Source: Hyparrhenia diplandra (Eukaryota; Streptophyta; Magnoliopsida; Poales; Poaceae). Taken from it: a DNA stretch of 64,000 nucleotides. The DNA lies in contig JADLZK010009272.1 of assembly GCA_015847255.1 (NCBI GenBank), positions 186,001 to 250,000 of the forward strand, read 5' to 3'. Below the pieces are notes generated by a model. It was not told the origin of the DNA and searched no databases. It saw only the letters and a list, made by a program, of their open reading frames with translations. This document shows, piece after piece, positions 45,301-57,900 of the stretch. The first letter of the stretch is position 1. The number at the start of each line of letters is the position of its first letter. The translations under genes and the position numbers were made by a program.

Positions 45301-47149
45301 AACAAAATTTGTCTCACTCAAATCCGAGCTAAAACGAACAAGATATGGATTTTCTAGCACATGCATGTAATTTCGGAAAATGAAAAACATAAAAGAAAAA
45401 GCTACCGACAGCCGGGGCCCGCGCATCAGCGAGACAAAGCAGGGGAGCGGCGGGTCGACGGTGGTCCCCGCCGGCGGCGGCTAATCCGGCAAACCGGCTA
45501 CACCATCCGAACCGCAACGATGAGATCTACACGATGGTACCACCTACACGACCTAATTCGACCTCTAGCATACGCGGCGGGCGGCGCGGCGAGGCGGCGG
45601 CGCAGGTGGCCGGCGGACCGGCCGTTCCGGTGGAGTCCGGCCAAGGCGAGGTGAGCACGGGCCAGCGATCTCCAGCGACGCGGAACCACTACCGGTTGGA
45701 CCGAGATGGCGACGGGAAGGTGCTTGACGGCGGCACACCGGCCGGTCGGCCGGCGGACGGACGGTGCTTGGCCGTGTTCCGGCGAACTACGGCAAGTGGC
45801 GAGGCTCAACCGTTGGGCGCCGAGGCTGCTGTAGGGCGAGGCGGACCAGGTGACAAAAAGCAACGCGGGAGGCGGCGGAGTGAGGCGGCCACGGTGGCGG
45901 AGCGGCCGCGCTCCGACGGCGGGGGCGGTGTCGTGATGCCGGTGCAACGACGGCGTCTGGGCCCGATTTGTCCCGCCAAAAGGTGGGTCATGATGAGGCG
46001 GCATCAAAACGCGGGCCAGGCAAGAAAAACGAGGATGAAACGACGGCGACGAAGCCGGCGCGGCGGTGGCCATGCCATTTGGAAATTCCGGCGAGGTGGA
46101 AATCCGCCCGGTTGGGCCCTACCTTCGATCCTGGGTCGCTTCTAGCGAGTCGAGAGACGATGCATGACTCGGCGGGCCTGCTGGCGTGGTTTGGAGGGTA
46201 GGAACGCGGTGGTGGTCGTGCTCGACGGCAAAGCCGGTGATGGTGGCCGCGGCGGCGCTCTTGGCCTGCTTCTTTGGCCGCGCGAGGGAGAGCGAGGGGA
46301 GGCGGAGGCGATGGAGTGAGGAGCAAGGGACGCGCTCTAGCTTCCCTTCCAAGGCGCGGCGCTGCAGAAATAGCGGGGAGGCAGAGGCGTGTGGCCACGC
46401 TGGCGTGCATGACGGCACGTCGTGCCAAGGGGTGGCCGTCTAGGTTTGTTTGTTTTTTTTTTTTGAGTTAAAAACCCTAATCAAGGCTGTTTTGCGCCGT
46501 GCGCGCCGAGATCCGTGCAAAATTAGCCAAAACTCTAATTGAACAAAATGTTCCCCCATGAAATTCTGAGCGTTTCACGTATAGAAACTTTTTTCCTAAC
46601 TCGGTTTGGTTTAGAAACTAGGAGCAGTCAAGGGTAAACTATTCGGGGTCAAAGTAAACCCTAATTCAAGCTCAAATCGATCAAACTTCGGATTTTTTTC
46701 GACAAGATCCACTCAATATCATGCAACCGGCCTGTGTCGTCTTTTTTGTTCTACACAAAATTAGCTACACATTCCATTCAAGGAGCACCCACATGCAAAA
46801 CCTCTAGCTATGACTTTTTGAGCGAAAAGAAGATAAATTGCTTCCAAAAACCGAACAAGGTCAAACCAAGTCAAACTACCAATATAAAATCAAATTAGGG
46901 AACATGACCAACATCAACCTTGCTCTAAAACATCCTATAAACATTTCTAAGAATAAATAAAAATTAAACAACTAATTATGCAAACATTTCATACATGAAA
47001 TGACGAGGCAAAGCATAACAAGCAAATTGAATAACATTAAACATGCAAATGACCCCTATCATTTCATGTGCATAAATGCATATGACTAAATGATGATTAT
47101 GCCCATGAAATGCAGATGCTAATGACATGCTTAAAAATAGGGTGTTACA
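42380..47149 (-). repeat. 3' LTR (LTR2, ~4.5-4.8 kb) of a chromovirus-type gypsy element
   Basis: The minus-strand LTR starts TGTAACACCCTATTTTT at 47,149, directly after the polypurine tract CTTAAGGGGGATAGATT (47,150-47,166). The far end is uncertain: TGAGACAGAGCCGACC at 42,380, or TGTCACCCCG at 42,698. The layout matches LTR1, with GTGAGTAC...TACTCCGCAAG near 42,830 and a GC-rich block at 45,410-46,440. The open frames in the GC block on both strands have no motifs and are treated as LTR shadows. 43,200-45,400 is AT-rich non-coding. Confidence 0.65.
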
Positions 47150-47169
47150 AATCTATCCCCCTTAAGAAA

Positions 47170-50100
47170 ATCTCATCCCGAGATTTGTCGGTACTAACCA
47201 TTCGTTAGAGAATACTGGGATAAACTTCTAGAGATACTCTTCCGTTTCCCATGTAGCATCCTTCTCTCCATGATTACTCCATAGAGTCTTGTATAGCTTC
47301 ACCTGTCTTGTTATGAGTTCTTCTTTCTTTAATATCCAATATTTGAATTGGCCTTTCAAAGTAAGTCAAGTCGGTATCCACTTCAAGCATTTCGACCGAA
47401 TCCATTCTTGGGCACTCTCACCACTTCTTCATCCGGGATACATGAAGCGACATTAAAGACTGATCTCAGCTCATCGGGTAGTTGTAAGCGGTAAGCCACT
47501 TTTCCTTTTTCTTGCAACAATACGATAAGGACCTACGAATCTAGGTGCTAACTTCCTTTTAACTCCAAAGCGTTGCACTCTCTTCATTGGTGACACCTTG
47601 AGATATACAAAATCACCAACTCTAAATTCCAAAGGCTTACTACGCTTATCAGCATAGCTTTTCTGGCGGGCTTGAGCTACGGCTAGATGTTGTTGCACTG
47701 TCCTAACCTTCTGTTCTGCTTCATCAACGAGGTCGATGCCGTAATAAGTTCTATCTCCAGTTTCTACCCAATTCAAAGGTGTTCTACATTTTCAACCATA
47801 CAGGGCTTCAAATGGTGCCATCTTGATGCTTGCTTGATAACTGTTATTATAAGAGAACTCTGCAAGTGGTAACCATTTATCCCATGGCCCTTTAGCCGAT
47901 AAAACACATGCTCTCAACATGTCCTCTAGAACCCTGATTCACCCGTTCAATTTGCCCAGTTGTTTGCGGTTGGTATCTTTGGGCTACAAACTAGCTTTGT
48001 GTCTAAGGCTTTTTGTAAACACTCTAAAAAGCTTTCGGTCCATTTAGACCCTCGGTCGGACACTATCGATTTGGGTAGTCCATGCACGAACTAAGCGAGA
48101 AATGTAGATCTCTGCGCATCGATGTGGTTCATAGCTAATGTTGATTGGGATAAAATGCGCTACTTTGGTCGGTCTATCCACAATTACCCAAATAGTATCA
48201 AATCCTTGCGGGTGCGTGGAAGTCCAACAATGAGATCCATGGTGATGTGATCCCATTTCCAATCGAGAGATTGGCAAAGGTTGTAAAACAATCCGGCAGG
48301 CTTCATGTGAATGGCCTTGACTCTACAACGAGTTATCGCACTTGGCTACATGAGCTGCGATTTCTTTCCTCATCTTGGTCCACCAAAAACGTGATCTCAA
48401 TTCTCTATACATCTTGTTCTTTGCCTGGATGATTGGATAGGGTAGACGAATGTGCTTCCGTCAAGATATGGTCTCTAAGTTCTTTGTCCTTAGGTACAAT
48501 AAGACGATTATCATACCATAACACATCATTCTCATCAATTCTGAAATGGTCACTTGGTGTCTGCTCGAGTTTCTTCTTGATGAAAAAGATACCTTTATAT
48601 CGATTTACGCCCTTCAATTATCGCTTTCCGAAGCTTTGCACTTGTAGGTTATGTAAGCTGCAAGGGTGCATTAAATTGAACTTCTCTTCTGGCAATGGTT
48701 GTTCAATAGTACAATGTGCCTTCTGGCTCAAGGTGTTTGCAATGACATTCGCCTTGCCCGGATGGTTATGTACCTCCAAATTGTAATCCTTGATTAACTC
48801 CAACCATCTTCTTTGCCTCATATTCAGCTGATCTTGGGTGAAGATATACTTCAGACTCTTATTATCCATATAAATATGGCACACATTTCCAAGCAGATAA
48901 TGGCGCCAAATCTTCAGGGCATGCACTACGGCTGCTAACTCCAAATCATGTGTTGGGTAATTTACTTCGTGTTTGCGTAATTGTCGTGATGCATAGGCAA
49001 TCACTCTTCCTTCTTGCATGAGTACACATCCTAGACCTGTACCACATGCATCGCAAAAACACGTCAAATGGTTTCTCAATAGCTGGGTTGTGCAAGCTTT
49101 GGAGCGGTTGTTAACAACTCTCGTAGTGTACGAAAAGCTGTCTCACACTCCGGTGTCCACACAAACTCCTCATCTTTTCGCAACAATCTTGTCATGGGTT
49201 TGGCGATCTTAGATAAGTCGGGTATAAATCGACGATAGTACCCGACTAAACCAAGAAAAACTCCGAATCTACGTAGAATGAGAGGTCGGCGCCTTCCAAT
49301 CCATGACTTCTTGAACTTTGCTTGGATCCACTGAAATTCCATCTTCTGATAACACATGTCCAAGAAATTGCACCTTCTTTAACCAAAACTCACACTTGCT
49401 AAATTTGGCATAAAGTTTGTGTTCTCGGAGCCTGGCTAACACTATTCTCGAGATGTCTTTGCATGGTCTTCTTCATTCTCTGAATACACCAAAATATCAT
49501 CGATAAACATGACCACGAATTTGTCTAACTCGGGCATGAATACCGAATTCATTAGGCACATAAAATAAGGTGGAGCATTTGTCAAGCCAAAGGACATGAC
49601 AAGATACTCATACAACCCATATTTTATAGAGAAAGCAGTCTTTGGAATGTCTTGAGGTCCGATCTTGATCCGATGGTAGCCCGAACGAAGATCAATTTTG
49701 GAGAAAACTTTAGCCTTGGACAACCGATCAAAGAGAATGTCAATGCGTGGCAAGGGATACTTGTTCTTGACTGTCACCGCATTGAGTGGTCGATAATCCA
49801 CACACATCCTCAAAGATTGGTCCTTCTTCTTCACAAAAAGAGCAGGACATCCCCATGGTGATGAACTTGGTCTAATTAAACCTTTCTCTAACAATTCTTG
49901 AATCTGAACCTTCAACTCAGCCAACTCATGGGGCGGCATCCTATAGGGCCTTCTGGAGATTGGTGCCATTCCGGGTAGAAGCTCTATGGCAAACTCTACA
50001 TCTCTATCCGGTGGTAAACCTGGTAAGTCTTCTGGAAAGACATCTGGAAACTCACATACCACTGGTATATCTGAGATTCTGGTGACTTGTAGAGCAGCGG

Positions 50101-50470
50101 AGACACGATTCAGATTGGGTGTTTGGGGAAGAATTATCTGATGTTCTTTTCCATCGCGGGGATCTTTCAAAAGAATTACCCTACTCAGGGTGTCTATAAT
50201 TACTCCCTAAGTCTTCATCCAATTCATTCCCAAAATGACATCCAAACTTAACCCAGGTAATACTATCAGGGAGGTGACAATCTCTAAATCCCCAACTTTA
50301 ATTTGTACATTTCTGACAACCTTTTCGGTGAGTTGATCGGCTCTGCCGAGCTAATACGATAACCATAACCCAAATCTGATATCCGCTCATTATGTTCTTG
50401 GGCAAAAGCTTCGCTCATAAAAGAATGAGACGATCCGAGTCAAACAACACAACAAACATTGTGATTGTTG
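47170..50470 (-). pseudogene. Ty3-gypsy pol with chromodomain, broken
   Basis: Minus-strand domains come in order. Protease traces lie near 50,470-50,180. Reverse transcriptase is at 50,170-49,442: DVFPEDLPGLPPDRDVEFAI, LIRPSSSPWGCPALFVKKKD, SKIDLRSGYHRIKI and FIDDILVYSENEEDH (catalytic Asp pair present). RNase H (49,080-48,730) has FCDACGTGLGCVL and AYASRQLRKHEVNYPTHDLE. Integrase (48,617-47,780) has the HILTEAHSSTLSNHPG zinc region, FDTIWVIVDRPTKVAHFIP and VRTVQQHLAVAQARQKSYAD. The C-terminal GDFVYLKVSPMKRVQRFGVK is followed, in other frames, by a chromodomain-like stretch (47,330-47,190) of the LWSNHGE...ATWETEE type. Chromodomains steer integration to heterochromatin. At least six frameshifts or stops make it inactive. 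Confidence 0.9.
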
Positions 50471-51258
50471 ACTAGGCAAGTGCCCGCCGATTCTGAGACT
50501 CTCCTTCGGACTCTCTTCAATGTTGGTGGAGTGCACTTGTCCAATCTTACTTTTGTAGGGTTGGTTACTCTTGGGTTGTGGGCAAAACCTAGAAAAATGT
50601 CCTGGTGTCCCACAATTATAGCACTTATTGCGAGTAGAAGCACTATCAATACCATCCGTCTTTGCTCTCGGCGGGGGTAACATGAGCCTTCCGGAAGCGA
50701 AAACTCTCGAACTGCGGCTCCTCTTGCAGTGGGGCATCTGGTTGGCAGTAGCTTGGAGGACTAATGTGCAGAACCTTGTTCTGACTCGGACTAGACTCAT
50801 TCGGTCTCTTCTTGCTCTTGGCGAAAGGCATATGCGTTATTGCTCTCTTCTCGTAATTGGATCACCGACGAATTCATTGAAGCTTTTTCTGAACGGGGCT
50901 CCAATAGTCTTCTGCATCTTGAGATTAAGTCCTCTTCTGAAACTGGCTATCTTCTTCTCTTCCGTGTCCACCATATCTGGTGCATACCGGGACAAACGAT
51001 TGAAATCTTCAAGGTACGCAGTGATGGTCTTGTCATCTTGATTAAGCTTAATAAATTCACCCAACTTCATAGCAATCACACTTGGATGAATATAAGCGTC
51101 ATGGAAAGCTGCCGTGGACATATCCCGGGTAATAGAAGTATTAGCTGGGTAGGTGGCACGATGATTTCTCCACCAAATTCCTGCTGGTCCCTCAAGCAAA
51201 TGAGCGGCATACTCCGCCTTCTGCACCTCAGTCAAATCCAACAACCTGAATTTTTCCT
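50390..51258 (-). pseudogene. Chromovirus gag, N-terminus lost to an LTR insertion
   Basis: The frame 51,258-50,837 encodes FRLLDLTEVQKAEYAAHLLE, GPAGIWWRNHRATYP and KTITAYLEDFNRLSRYAPDM, the retrotransposon gag domain. A later frame has the CCHC zinc knuckle CYNCGTPGHFSRFCPQ (about 50,630-50,580). The coding sequence stops abruptly at 51,259, where TGAAAGGTCCC begins. The missing N-terminal part is not found beyond the inserted repeat, so a deletion accompanied or followed the insertion. Confidence 0.85.
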
Positions 51259-51259
51259 C

Positions 51260-53330
51260 TGAAAGGTCCCTTGTGGTTTTTGGTAATTGAGTGTCAACAT
51301 TAGGTGAACTAATATGTGTGATTGAGATTATACACAGGAAATTAGTTCACACGTGATGATGCAATGAAGGAGCTTATTGCATATGAAACATGACATGGAG
51401 TCATGTGACCGAGGTGGTGAAGATCAAGATGAGGCTTGGCTTGATGGACCGGTTGCAAGTGTGAAGGGCAAGTCGAGGGACTTGGCGCCAATGGACCGAC
51501 GCAACGGTGAAGAGCAAGTGAGGTCAAGATCGATGGACCAAGAAGGTCATGTGATGATATGAAGTGGATCATATCATTCTTGTTCGTGTTGGTGCATGTG
51601 TTGCATCGGCACTTGGAAGATGGAGCGAGAATGGAAATGCACAAGGCAAAGGTATAACCTATAGGGCATTTCATTTCGCCGGTCATGAGGAGCTTAGAGA
51701 AGTTTATGACCGGATTTAGGATAGATGGCCGTACTATCAAGAGGGGCAAACTTGTTTGCATATCGGTCATCTAGTGCCACTTGAGCGATCTAACTTTGCG
51801 ATGTGTTAGGATCGAAAGTGGCGTGCTAAGAGCTAACCCGTCCTTTGAAATAATTGTGAAAATGCTAACACACTTGCACATGGTGATGTACACATGGTGG
51901 TGTTGGCACATTTGTAAAGGCGGCGGTGATTGCAGGGTTGAGTTGGGTTTCGAGAAAATGAGATGCATATTTTCTATTGCGCCGGATGCATCGTGGTGGT
52001 GAAAACATGCTATTCCTCGTGCTCAAGTTTGGTATACTTGATGGGTAGCATGTCGAAGTGAAGGTGTCGGTGTTTCGGTGAAGTTTTATTTGGAAAATGG
52101 TGACCGGACGCACCGGCCGAAGCACATTGCTGCCGGCCGGACGCTCCGGTGGTCGCGTCGCGCGAGAGCTTGTTTCGCCATTTTGACCGGACGCCGCGGC
52201 CGGAACCTCGACCGACGCGATCCCGGTCCGGCCGGACGCATGCACCGAAGCATGCTCCGGGTGTCGGCTGTGGGGCCAGGGGGCCTTGTCCGCTCCGACC
52301 GGACGCCGGAAGGGAGCGACCCAGACGCTGGGACCGGACTCACTGGTGAGTCCGGCCTGATGTCCCGGCCGGTCTTGAAAACACCCCAACGGCTCTATTT
52401 TTGGCTTGTGGCTATAAATAGATGGGGTGGCCGGCTTTGGTCTGGTTGTCGAGCACATCCTAGCCTTGGTGGCTTGTATTGTGGTGCTTCGCAGCCCTCC
52501 CACTCATATATGCTTGATATCGTTCATCGATTGAGTGAGAGATCGATTTCTAGTGCGTTGCGTTGAGAGATCGCATTCGTGGCACTAGGTGATCGTGTGT
52601 TGCAAGCCGGTGTGCTTGTTTCTCTTGGAGGTTGCCACCTCCTAGACGGCTTGGTGGCAAGAGACTTCGTGAAGCACGCAAGGAAGCTTGTGCGGTGCTC
52701 GAAGAAGAGATTGTGAGAGGTTCGTGCTCACCTCACGGGGATCGTGAAGAGCAACTCTAGTGGAGCGTGTCATTGAGCTACCACACTTGTGTGTGTGGGT
52801 TCGCACGGTACCCTCCGAGGGATTGGCTAGAGGACTCACACCGTGTGAGGGACTCGATCGAGCTCCCAGCTGTGGGATTTGGCACCGGGAATTAAGCTTG
52901 AGAATCATCACCGGGTGATTCGCCAAACCGTGGAACCACAAGAGTGTTGGTCGACACAACGAGGAGTAGGGGGAAGTTGGCAAGCTTTCCGAGACCTCGG
53001 TAAAAAATCACCGGTGTCATCTTGTGTCCACACTTCGCGGTGGTTTGCAATCTCTTCATCACAAGCTTTGTTATTACTTTCATATATACTTTGCGCTTGT
53101 GCTTGAGTAGAGTAGTTGTAACTATCTAGCTTGTGTAGCTTGTTTAGTTACATGAAAGCACAAGAAGATCGATTTCTATTTTTGGCACCAGGGCTTCGAT
53201 CCGCATCGGTAGGCCTCCAGATAGCTTGGGGGAGGACCCCCGCAGGTATCATTGCATTGCATATTTACTTCCATCAAATTTTATTTAATCTGAGCATGTT
53301 TAAATTCCAGCAATCTTGCATATAAAAAAA
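51260..53330 (+). repeat. Long LTR inserted into the chromovirus gag
   Basis: It starts TGAAAGGTCCCTTGTGG, a common start of long grass LTRs. It contains a cluster of CCGGACGC motifs (52,104-52,345), a TATA box (CTATAAATAG, 52,412-52,421) and U5-like text with TAGCTTGGGGGAGGAC (53,224). The right end and the family (copia Maximus/SIRE-like or gypsy) are unclear. 53,330-53,820 is probably internal non-coding sequence of the same element. No protein is encoded; all frames here lack motifs. Confidence 0.6.
52412..52421 (+). promoter_or_regulatory. TATA box of the inserted LTR
   Basis: CTATAAATAG sits ~70 bases after the CCGGACGC cluster, giving a plausible U3 promoter layout: upstream motif array, TATA, then transcribed R region. 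Confidence 0.5.
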
Positions 53331-53739
53331 AATCCAAAAATAGAATAAGTAGCTCTTCTTGTGCTTTCATGTCTATACATATGAGCTATGAAAATGTTTA
53401 TTCTTAGTCCCTTGTTGAAATGATGAATAGTTGCTCTGTCTTATGCTTTGCCATTGCCTAGTTTATAATTCGAATTTCTCTAAAGTTTGGGTTTAGTGGC
53501 TAAGTCTAAAATCTCATCCTGAAAAACCCGATTCATGTGGGTTGCATAAGCTCTATCCAGTCTAGGTTGTTGCCAAGTATGATATGGTACAAATAGATTT
53601 GCTATGATTTCGTCTAAAAGAGAGACTTGACATCAGGAATCTAATTTGAAAGAAAAGAGAAACGCTATGGGCTATGCTAAAAAAAAAAAAAAAGAGAGAT
53701 GAAAAATGGACATGTGTCCGAGGGCGAGTAGAGCTCACA

Positions 53740-53742
53740 TCT

Positions 53743-53776
<34 letters not shown>
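53740..53776. repeat. Poly-A run and flanking GAGG/AAAG low complexity
   Basis: A ~35-base A-run lies within an imperfect duplication: GGGCGAGTAGAGCTCACATCTC (53,722) and GGGCGAGCAGAGCCCACCTCTC (53,802) are near copies ~80 bases apart. Confidence 0.8.
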
Positions 53777-53782
<6 letters not shown>

Positions 53783-53823
53783 AATAAAAGACAAAAGTCT
53801 AGGGCGAGCAGAGCCCACCTCTC

Positions 53824-53827
<4 letters not shown>

Positions 53828-53870
<43 letters not shown>
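53828..53870. repeat. (AT)21 microsatellite
   Basis: It is a perfect alternating run of 43 bases, located ~50 bases upstream of the SINE target duplication. Confidence 0.95.
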
Positions 53871-53877
<7 letters not shown>

Positions 53878-53938
53878 CTCGCGCTAAGTAGTACCTGTGG
53901 CATCAATATTATTTCGCACCGAGCCCGAGCGATGGATC

Positions 53939-54241
53939 TGCGAGGTGGCTTGTAGTCCAATGGTAAGACGGCCCAGGTGGGGACGCTACCCAGGGGTTCA
54001 AATCGGTGCTCGCACCTTTTCCGGGATTTTCCCAAGGATTTACCGGCGTTATGCATTAAGTGGTAGCGGCGTCCCGTCGACGGCGCCGGCGCCTATGGTG
54101 ACCGAGAATCTCCAGATCTGCCTTAGAATTTGCCCTCGCGGAGGTGCTCATAGGGGTAGGGTTTGCGTGCGTGTGTTCATAGGGGTGAGTGTGCGTGCGT
54201 GTTGTGAGCGTCTGCGTTGTACTGTGTAATTCTAAAAAAAA
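53939..54241 (+). mobile_element. tRNA-derived SINE with target-site duplication
   Basis: The 5' head resembles a tRNA gene, with an A-box-like TGGCTTGTAGTCCAATGG (53,947) and a B-box GGTTCAAATC (53,996), the internal RNA polymerase III promoter. The body ends with ACTGTGTAATTCT and an A-run (54,233-54,241). It is flanked by AGCCCGAGCGATGGATC (53,922-53,938) and AGCCCAGCGTGGATC (54,242-54,256), a duplication with small indels. The tail text (GGTGCTCATAGGGGTAGGG, GTGTTCATAGGGGTGAGTG) matches a rice SINE family I know (OsSN-like). The subfamily name is not certain. Confidence 0.75.
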
Positions 54242-54256
54242 AGCCCAGCGTGGATC

Positions 54257-54900
54257 CCCGTGCGTCCGAGCGCCTCCTGCGTCGATCCCCGCCCACGACC
54301 AACGCCCTTGCATGAGACAGCAAAGCCCGAGCGGGCCCCATCCTGTCCCCTGGTCACTGCACGCACGAGGCAACCGTGACCAGACCCACGTTCCCAATTC
54401 AGGATTTTTTTTTTTTCTGATTTTTTTTTTCTCTTGCCGACTTTCTTATTCCTATTTTTTCTATCGTTTTCTCTTGCAGGAATTGGACTCTCTGCGAGAG
54501 CAGCCAGCTTTTTCTGCTTTTTTTTTTTCATCAGGTGTTTGAGTGTTTAGAAGAGCCGGCATTTTCTCCGTTTTGTTTTGTCTAATATTTTCCCTCAACC
54601 ACATACTTAATTTAATTGTTTCATAACCAATACCGGAAAATCTTTGTGTTATCGCCGTGAAAGTTAATCTACAATCAGCATTGATGAGTAGTTCGTGCAC
54701 CAATCACATGTCCAAATCTTTGACATCTGAAATTAAATATCAGAACAATGGAACAGTTGAGAGGAGTATAGTTTAATTAATTTTCAGAATACAAAAATAT
54801 ACGACTTCCTCAATCTCTATTCTTTTCCGTCAACAATTAACAAGATAGCTCTATCCTTAAAGGATCACTTTGACACTCAGTCTCATTACAATATTATTGG
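54257..54900. other. SINE flank; no gene seen
   Basis: The stretch is GC-rich (to 54,400), then has T-runs (54,404-54,430), then AT-rich sequence. Nothing recognisable. Confidence 0.4.
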
Positions 54901-57900
54901 AATTATTGGGGCCAGCACAACATGTGCAGCTTGGAATTCCATCTTGCAGCCCGAGCTAATGTAAACTAGTAGTCTAGATCTGAAAGGGTGCACGTGCACC
55001 ACACCACCTGCAAAAAACATTTGAATACTCCTTTAGCAGACTACTGACGACGACTAATTAACAATCACAAATCACATCCTTTAGCTGAAACGGTCTCAGA
55101 TCTGCACACACCAAGGTAACTAACGGCAAAAATCATTGTTAGCTTTAGTTATGATAAAAGATTCAGGGGGGTGCACACTGAAAATTGAATGGGCATTCAT
55201 TCAGGATGAATACTATACTGTTGCTGCAAAAATAAGAACCCTCAATAGCAAAACTGCACATAACCATGTAAAGCCATGTGAGGCTCTAGGCAAATAATTA
55301 CAACAACGAATATGAAAACCATGTGAGAGGCAATGTGTGGTAGCAATAAATCTCAATTATGGTAAAAAAGAAGTGCACTTGTCAACAATTTCTACCAAAA
55401 AAACAAACTCGAGTTTCATGATTTCACAATTTATAATTGAAGAATGCTGGACATATCATCCTTAGTTTGTCTTGCGAAAGAAAACAATTTATGTTTTTCC
55501 AAATCTATTTGCACTGCAACTAGAAGGATAAAGAGGTTAGGGAGTTGTGGGATATTGGGGTAATTTGATTATTTCTCTCTTACAAATTGAAACCAACATA
55601 GCACATTCAAAACAAGAAAATCAAAGGCTGCTGCAAGAGAGAGGAAGGAAGATTCAATTGTTAACAACACAACAGGAAGAAAACATTAACAGGAGCACAC
55701 ACAACAGTAAGTGATGTCTCAACTGAACATCACCCTTCTCATTCAGAATTTGAAAGTTCATGGCCATCTGGTTTGTCACTACAAAAAAAAAGACGACCAA
55801 ACAATCACAAGAGTCACTTTGGTTGACAGATTAAAAAAAACATAAGCTGAATCACAGGGAAAATAGAATATTCCCCATTGCTACATTAAAATAGAATTTT
55901 GAGCTAGGATCCATACTACTACGTTGAACACTATACATCAATCTCACCTTGAATCAAGGTCATCAAGTTGTTTGAGTAATCATGATTAGTTGTGATTAGT
56001 TAGGCTGATCGATGCCATGGCGTCATGGCGATCAGCTGTGGAGTAGTTTCACTTGATCAAACTTTAGGTGTGACTTCACTCTGAATTTTAAAAACATTTA
56101 ATATTCTGATTAACGCTAGTGATTGGGAATCACAGCACCAAATCCTTAACTGAAAGCTGCATTGGCAGCCAAGACAAACTCGTTGTGCTGCAATTGAAGA
56201 GGAGCCCCTGGTCGCCACCTGTGCCGATGTCGAAGACCCAAACGGAACCCATCCTGCACGCCAATCATTAAATCGAATCAAGGAGGAGGAGATGTGCAAA
56301 CGCCGAGCTGGGGAAGGTGATGTGCAGGAGGGTCAGCAAAGCTGCAGTTCCAACTTTCATTAGAGTAACCTTTTTTTAAACACTGATTTTTATGCTTTTA
56401 GCGCTAACTTTAAACATGATTTTTGTGCTTGTAAAGTTGTACTATGATCTAGCATGAACTTCATTCAGTATGGCAGGAAATCTGCGAGTAGAGAACTCTA
56501 ACTGGGAAGACCAATTGCACTGCAAAGGTCAAATGCAAAGTATATCCTTTTAGGCCTATATTTTTCTAGTAATGTCGCTGATTATGCCTTTGCACACTTG
56601 CAAAATCAACGTTGACATACCAATTTCAGTTTCCAAAGATGAGAACTCATTAAAAAATACGGGTCTAGACAAAAAGCAGGAAAAGAAAATAACATGCGTT
56701 GAGACACCTTCAAACAGAAGCAAATAGAAAATAAATTAGCATTGCAGTCTTTTCTTTGAAACAAAGTTGAATTGCTTAAGGAGAACCCACAACGCGACTT
56801 CCCCAGGAGCAACCTGACTAGCATTTGGCTGATTTATGAAAAAAACCATTTACTGTTTGCATGCATGATTATTGTGAATTAAAGCCTTCTAGCATGGATA
56901 ATATATTTGGTCAGCTCTTTATTGGAACAAACAACTAATATGATTGGGTTCATACCGTACAAAGAATTGGAACAAACATCTAATTTATCAGTACGATAAC
57001 ATGTATGATTTTACCATGGGACACAATGAGCTGAAGAAAATGAGTTTATTTGAAGTTGTTCAGTGAAGGTTTTAAAAATTGTGGGATGTACACAGTTTCC
57101 ATGCAACACATACCTTGCAGAATGACCATATTGTGGGGGCAGCAAAAACTGGTCTAAGAGTGCACCATGTGGGAGATATCCGGATTGTTGTTCTGATGCT
57201 CTGGCCTCTAGCAACTCTGATCCTGCTTCTGGCATTGTTTCACATAGAATGGAATCTTGAAGAAAAGAGACTCATACTCTCTTTTGGGCTGATATATAGA
57301 TTGAAGGTCAGCAAGGGAAAGATATTGCACCACAAGTGGTAGCGCTAGTGCCCAAGTGGGATCTGCACAGAGAAAAAAAAAAAAAAAGGATAAATAACAA
57401 TGATGAAAATATTAGCTCTAACCAGATGAAGCATAATTAATAATATTCAGAGTAAAGTGGATTTTTAAAATGGGATTGAGATCTTTGGCATTTGATAAAA
57501 CATCCATTCATACCAAAAAGCTGGTGAAACATTGTAGTTTGTTCGAATAGGATAACAGATGGCACATCCATACATTTATGGTCATAAAAAATGCATTGCA
57601 ACAGTGCCAATGTTGATCCTTAAAATTAAAAAAACTTGCTAGTGATTGAAATAAATCTAGGTATACAGTGTATCCTGTTCATAAATTGAATAGACAAAAA
57701 TCCCATTCGAAATAATGAACACAAACATAAAAAATTATCATGGGTGAGCTCTCCAGAAACAGAAAGTTGGACCAAACAGCAAAACGCCACCTTAGGCCAA
57801 CCATACCAAACAAGCAATCATGCTTACCCAACAAAACCAAAAACATCACTGCTTTGCCTAACCAGCGGTCCCATTGCTAAGCTTGGAACGATTTCAAGGT

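Noticed and set aside
45361..46471. 191-203-aa frames on both strands
   Set aside because: This is the GC-rich block of LTR2. The Arg/Pro-rich low-complexity translations look like the LTR1 shadows.
50628..51262. Plus-strand frames of 137-140 aa
   Set aside because: They are antisense to chromovirus gag, which shows clear gag and zinc-knuckle motifs on the minus strand.
53944..54010. Functional tRNA gene
   Set aside because: The A and B boxes are tRNA-like, but no cloverleaf acceptor stem closes. The segment continues into a SINE body with poly-A and target duplication.
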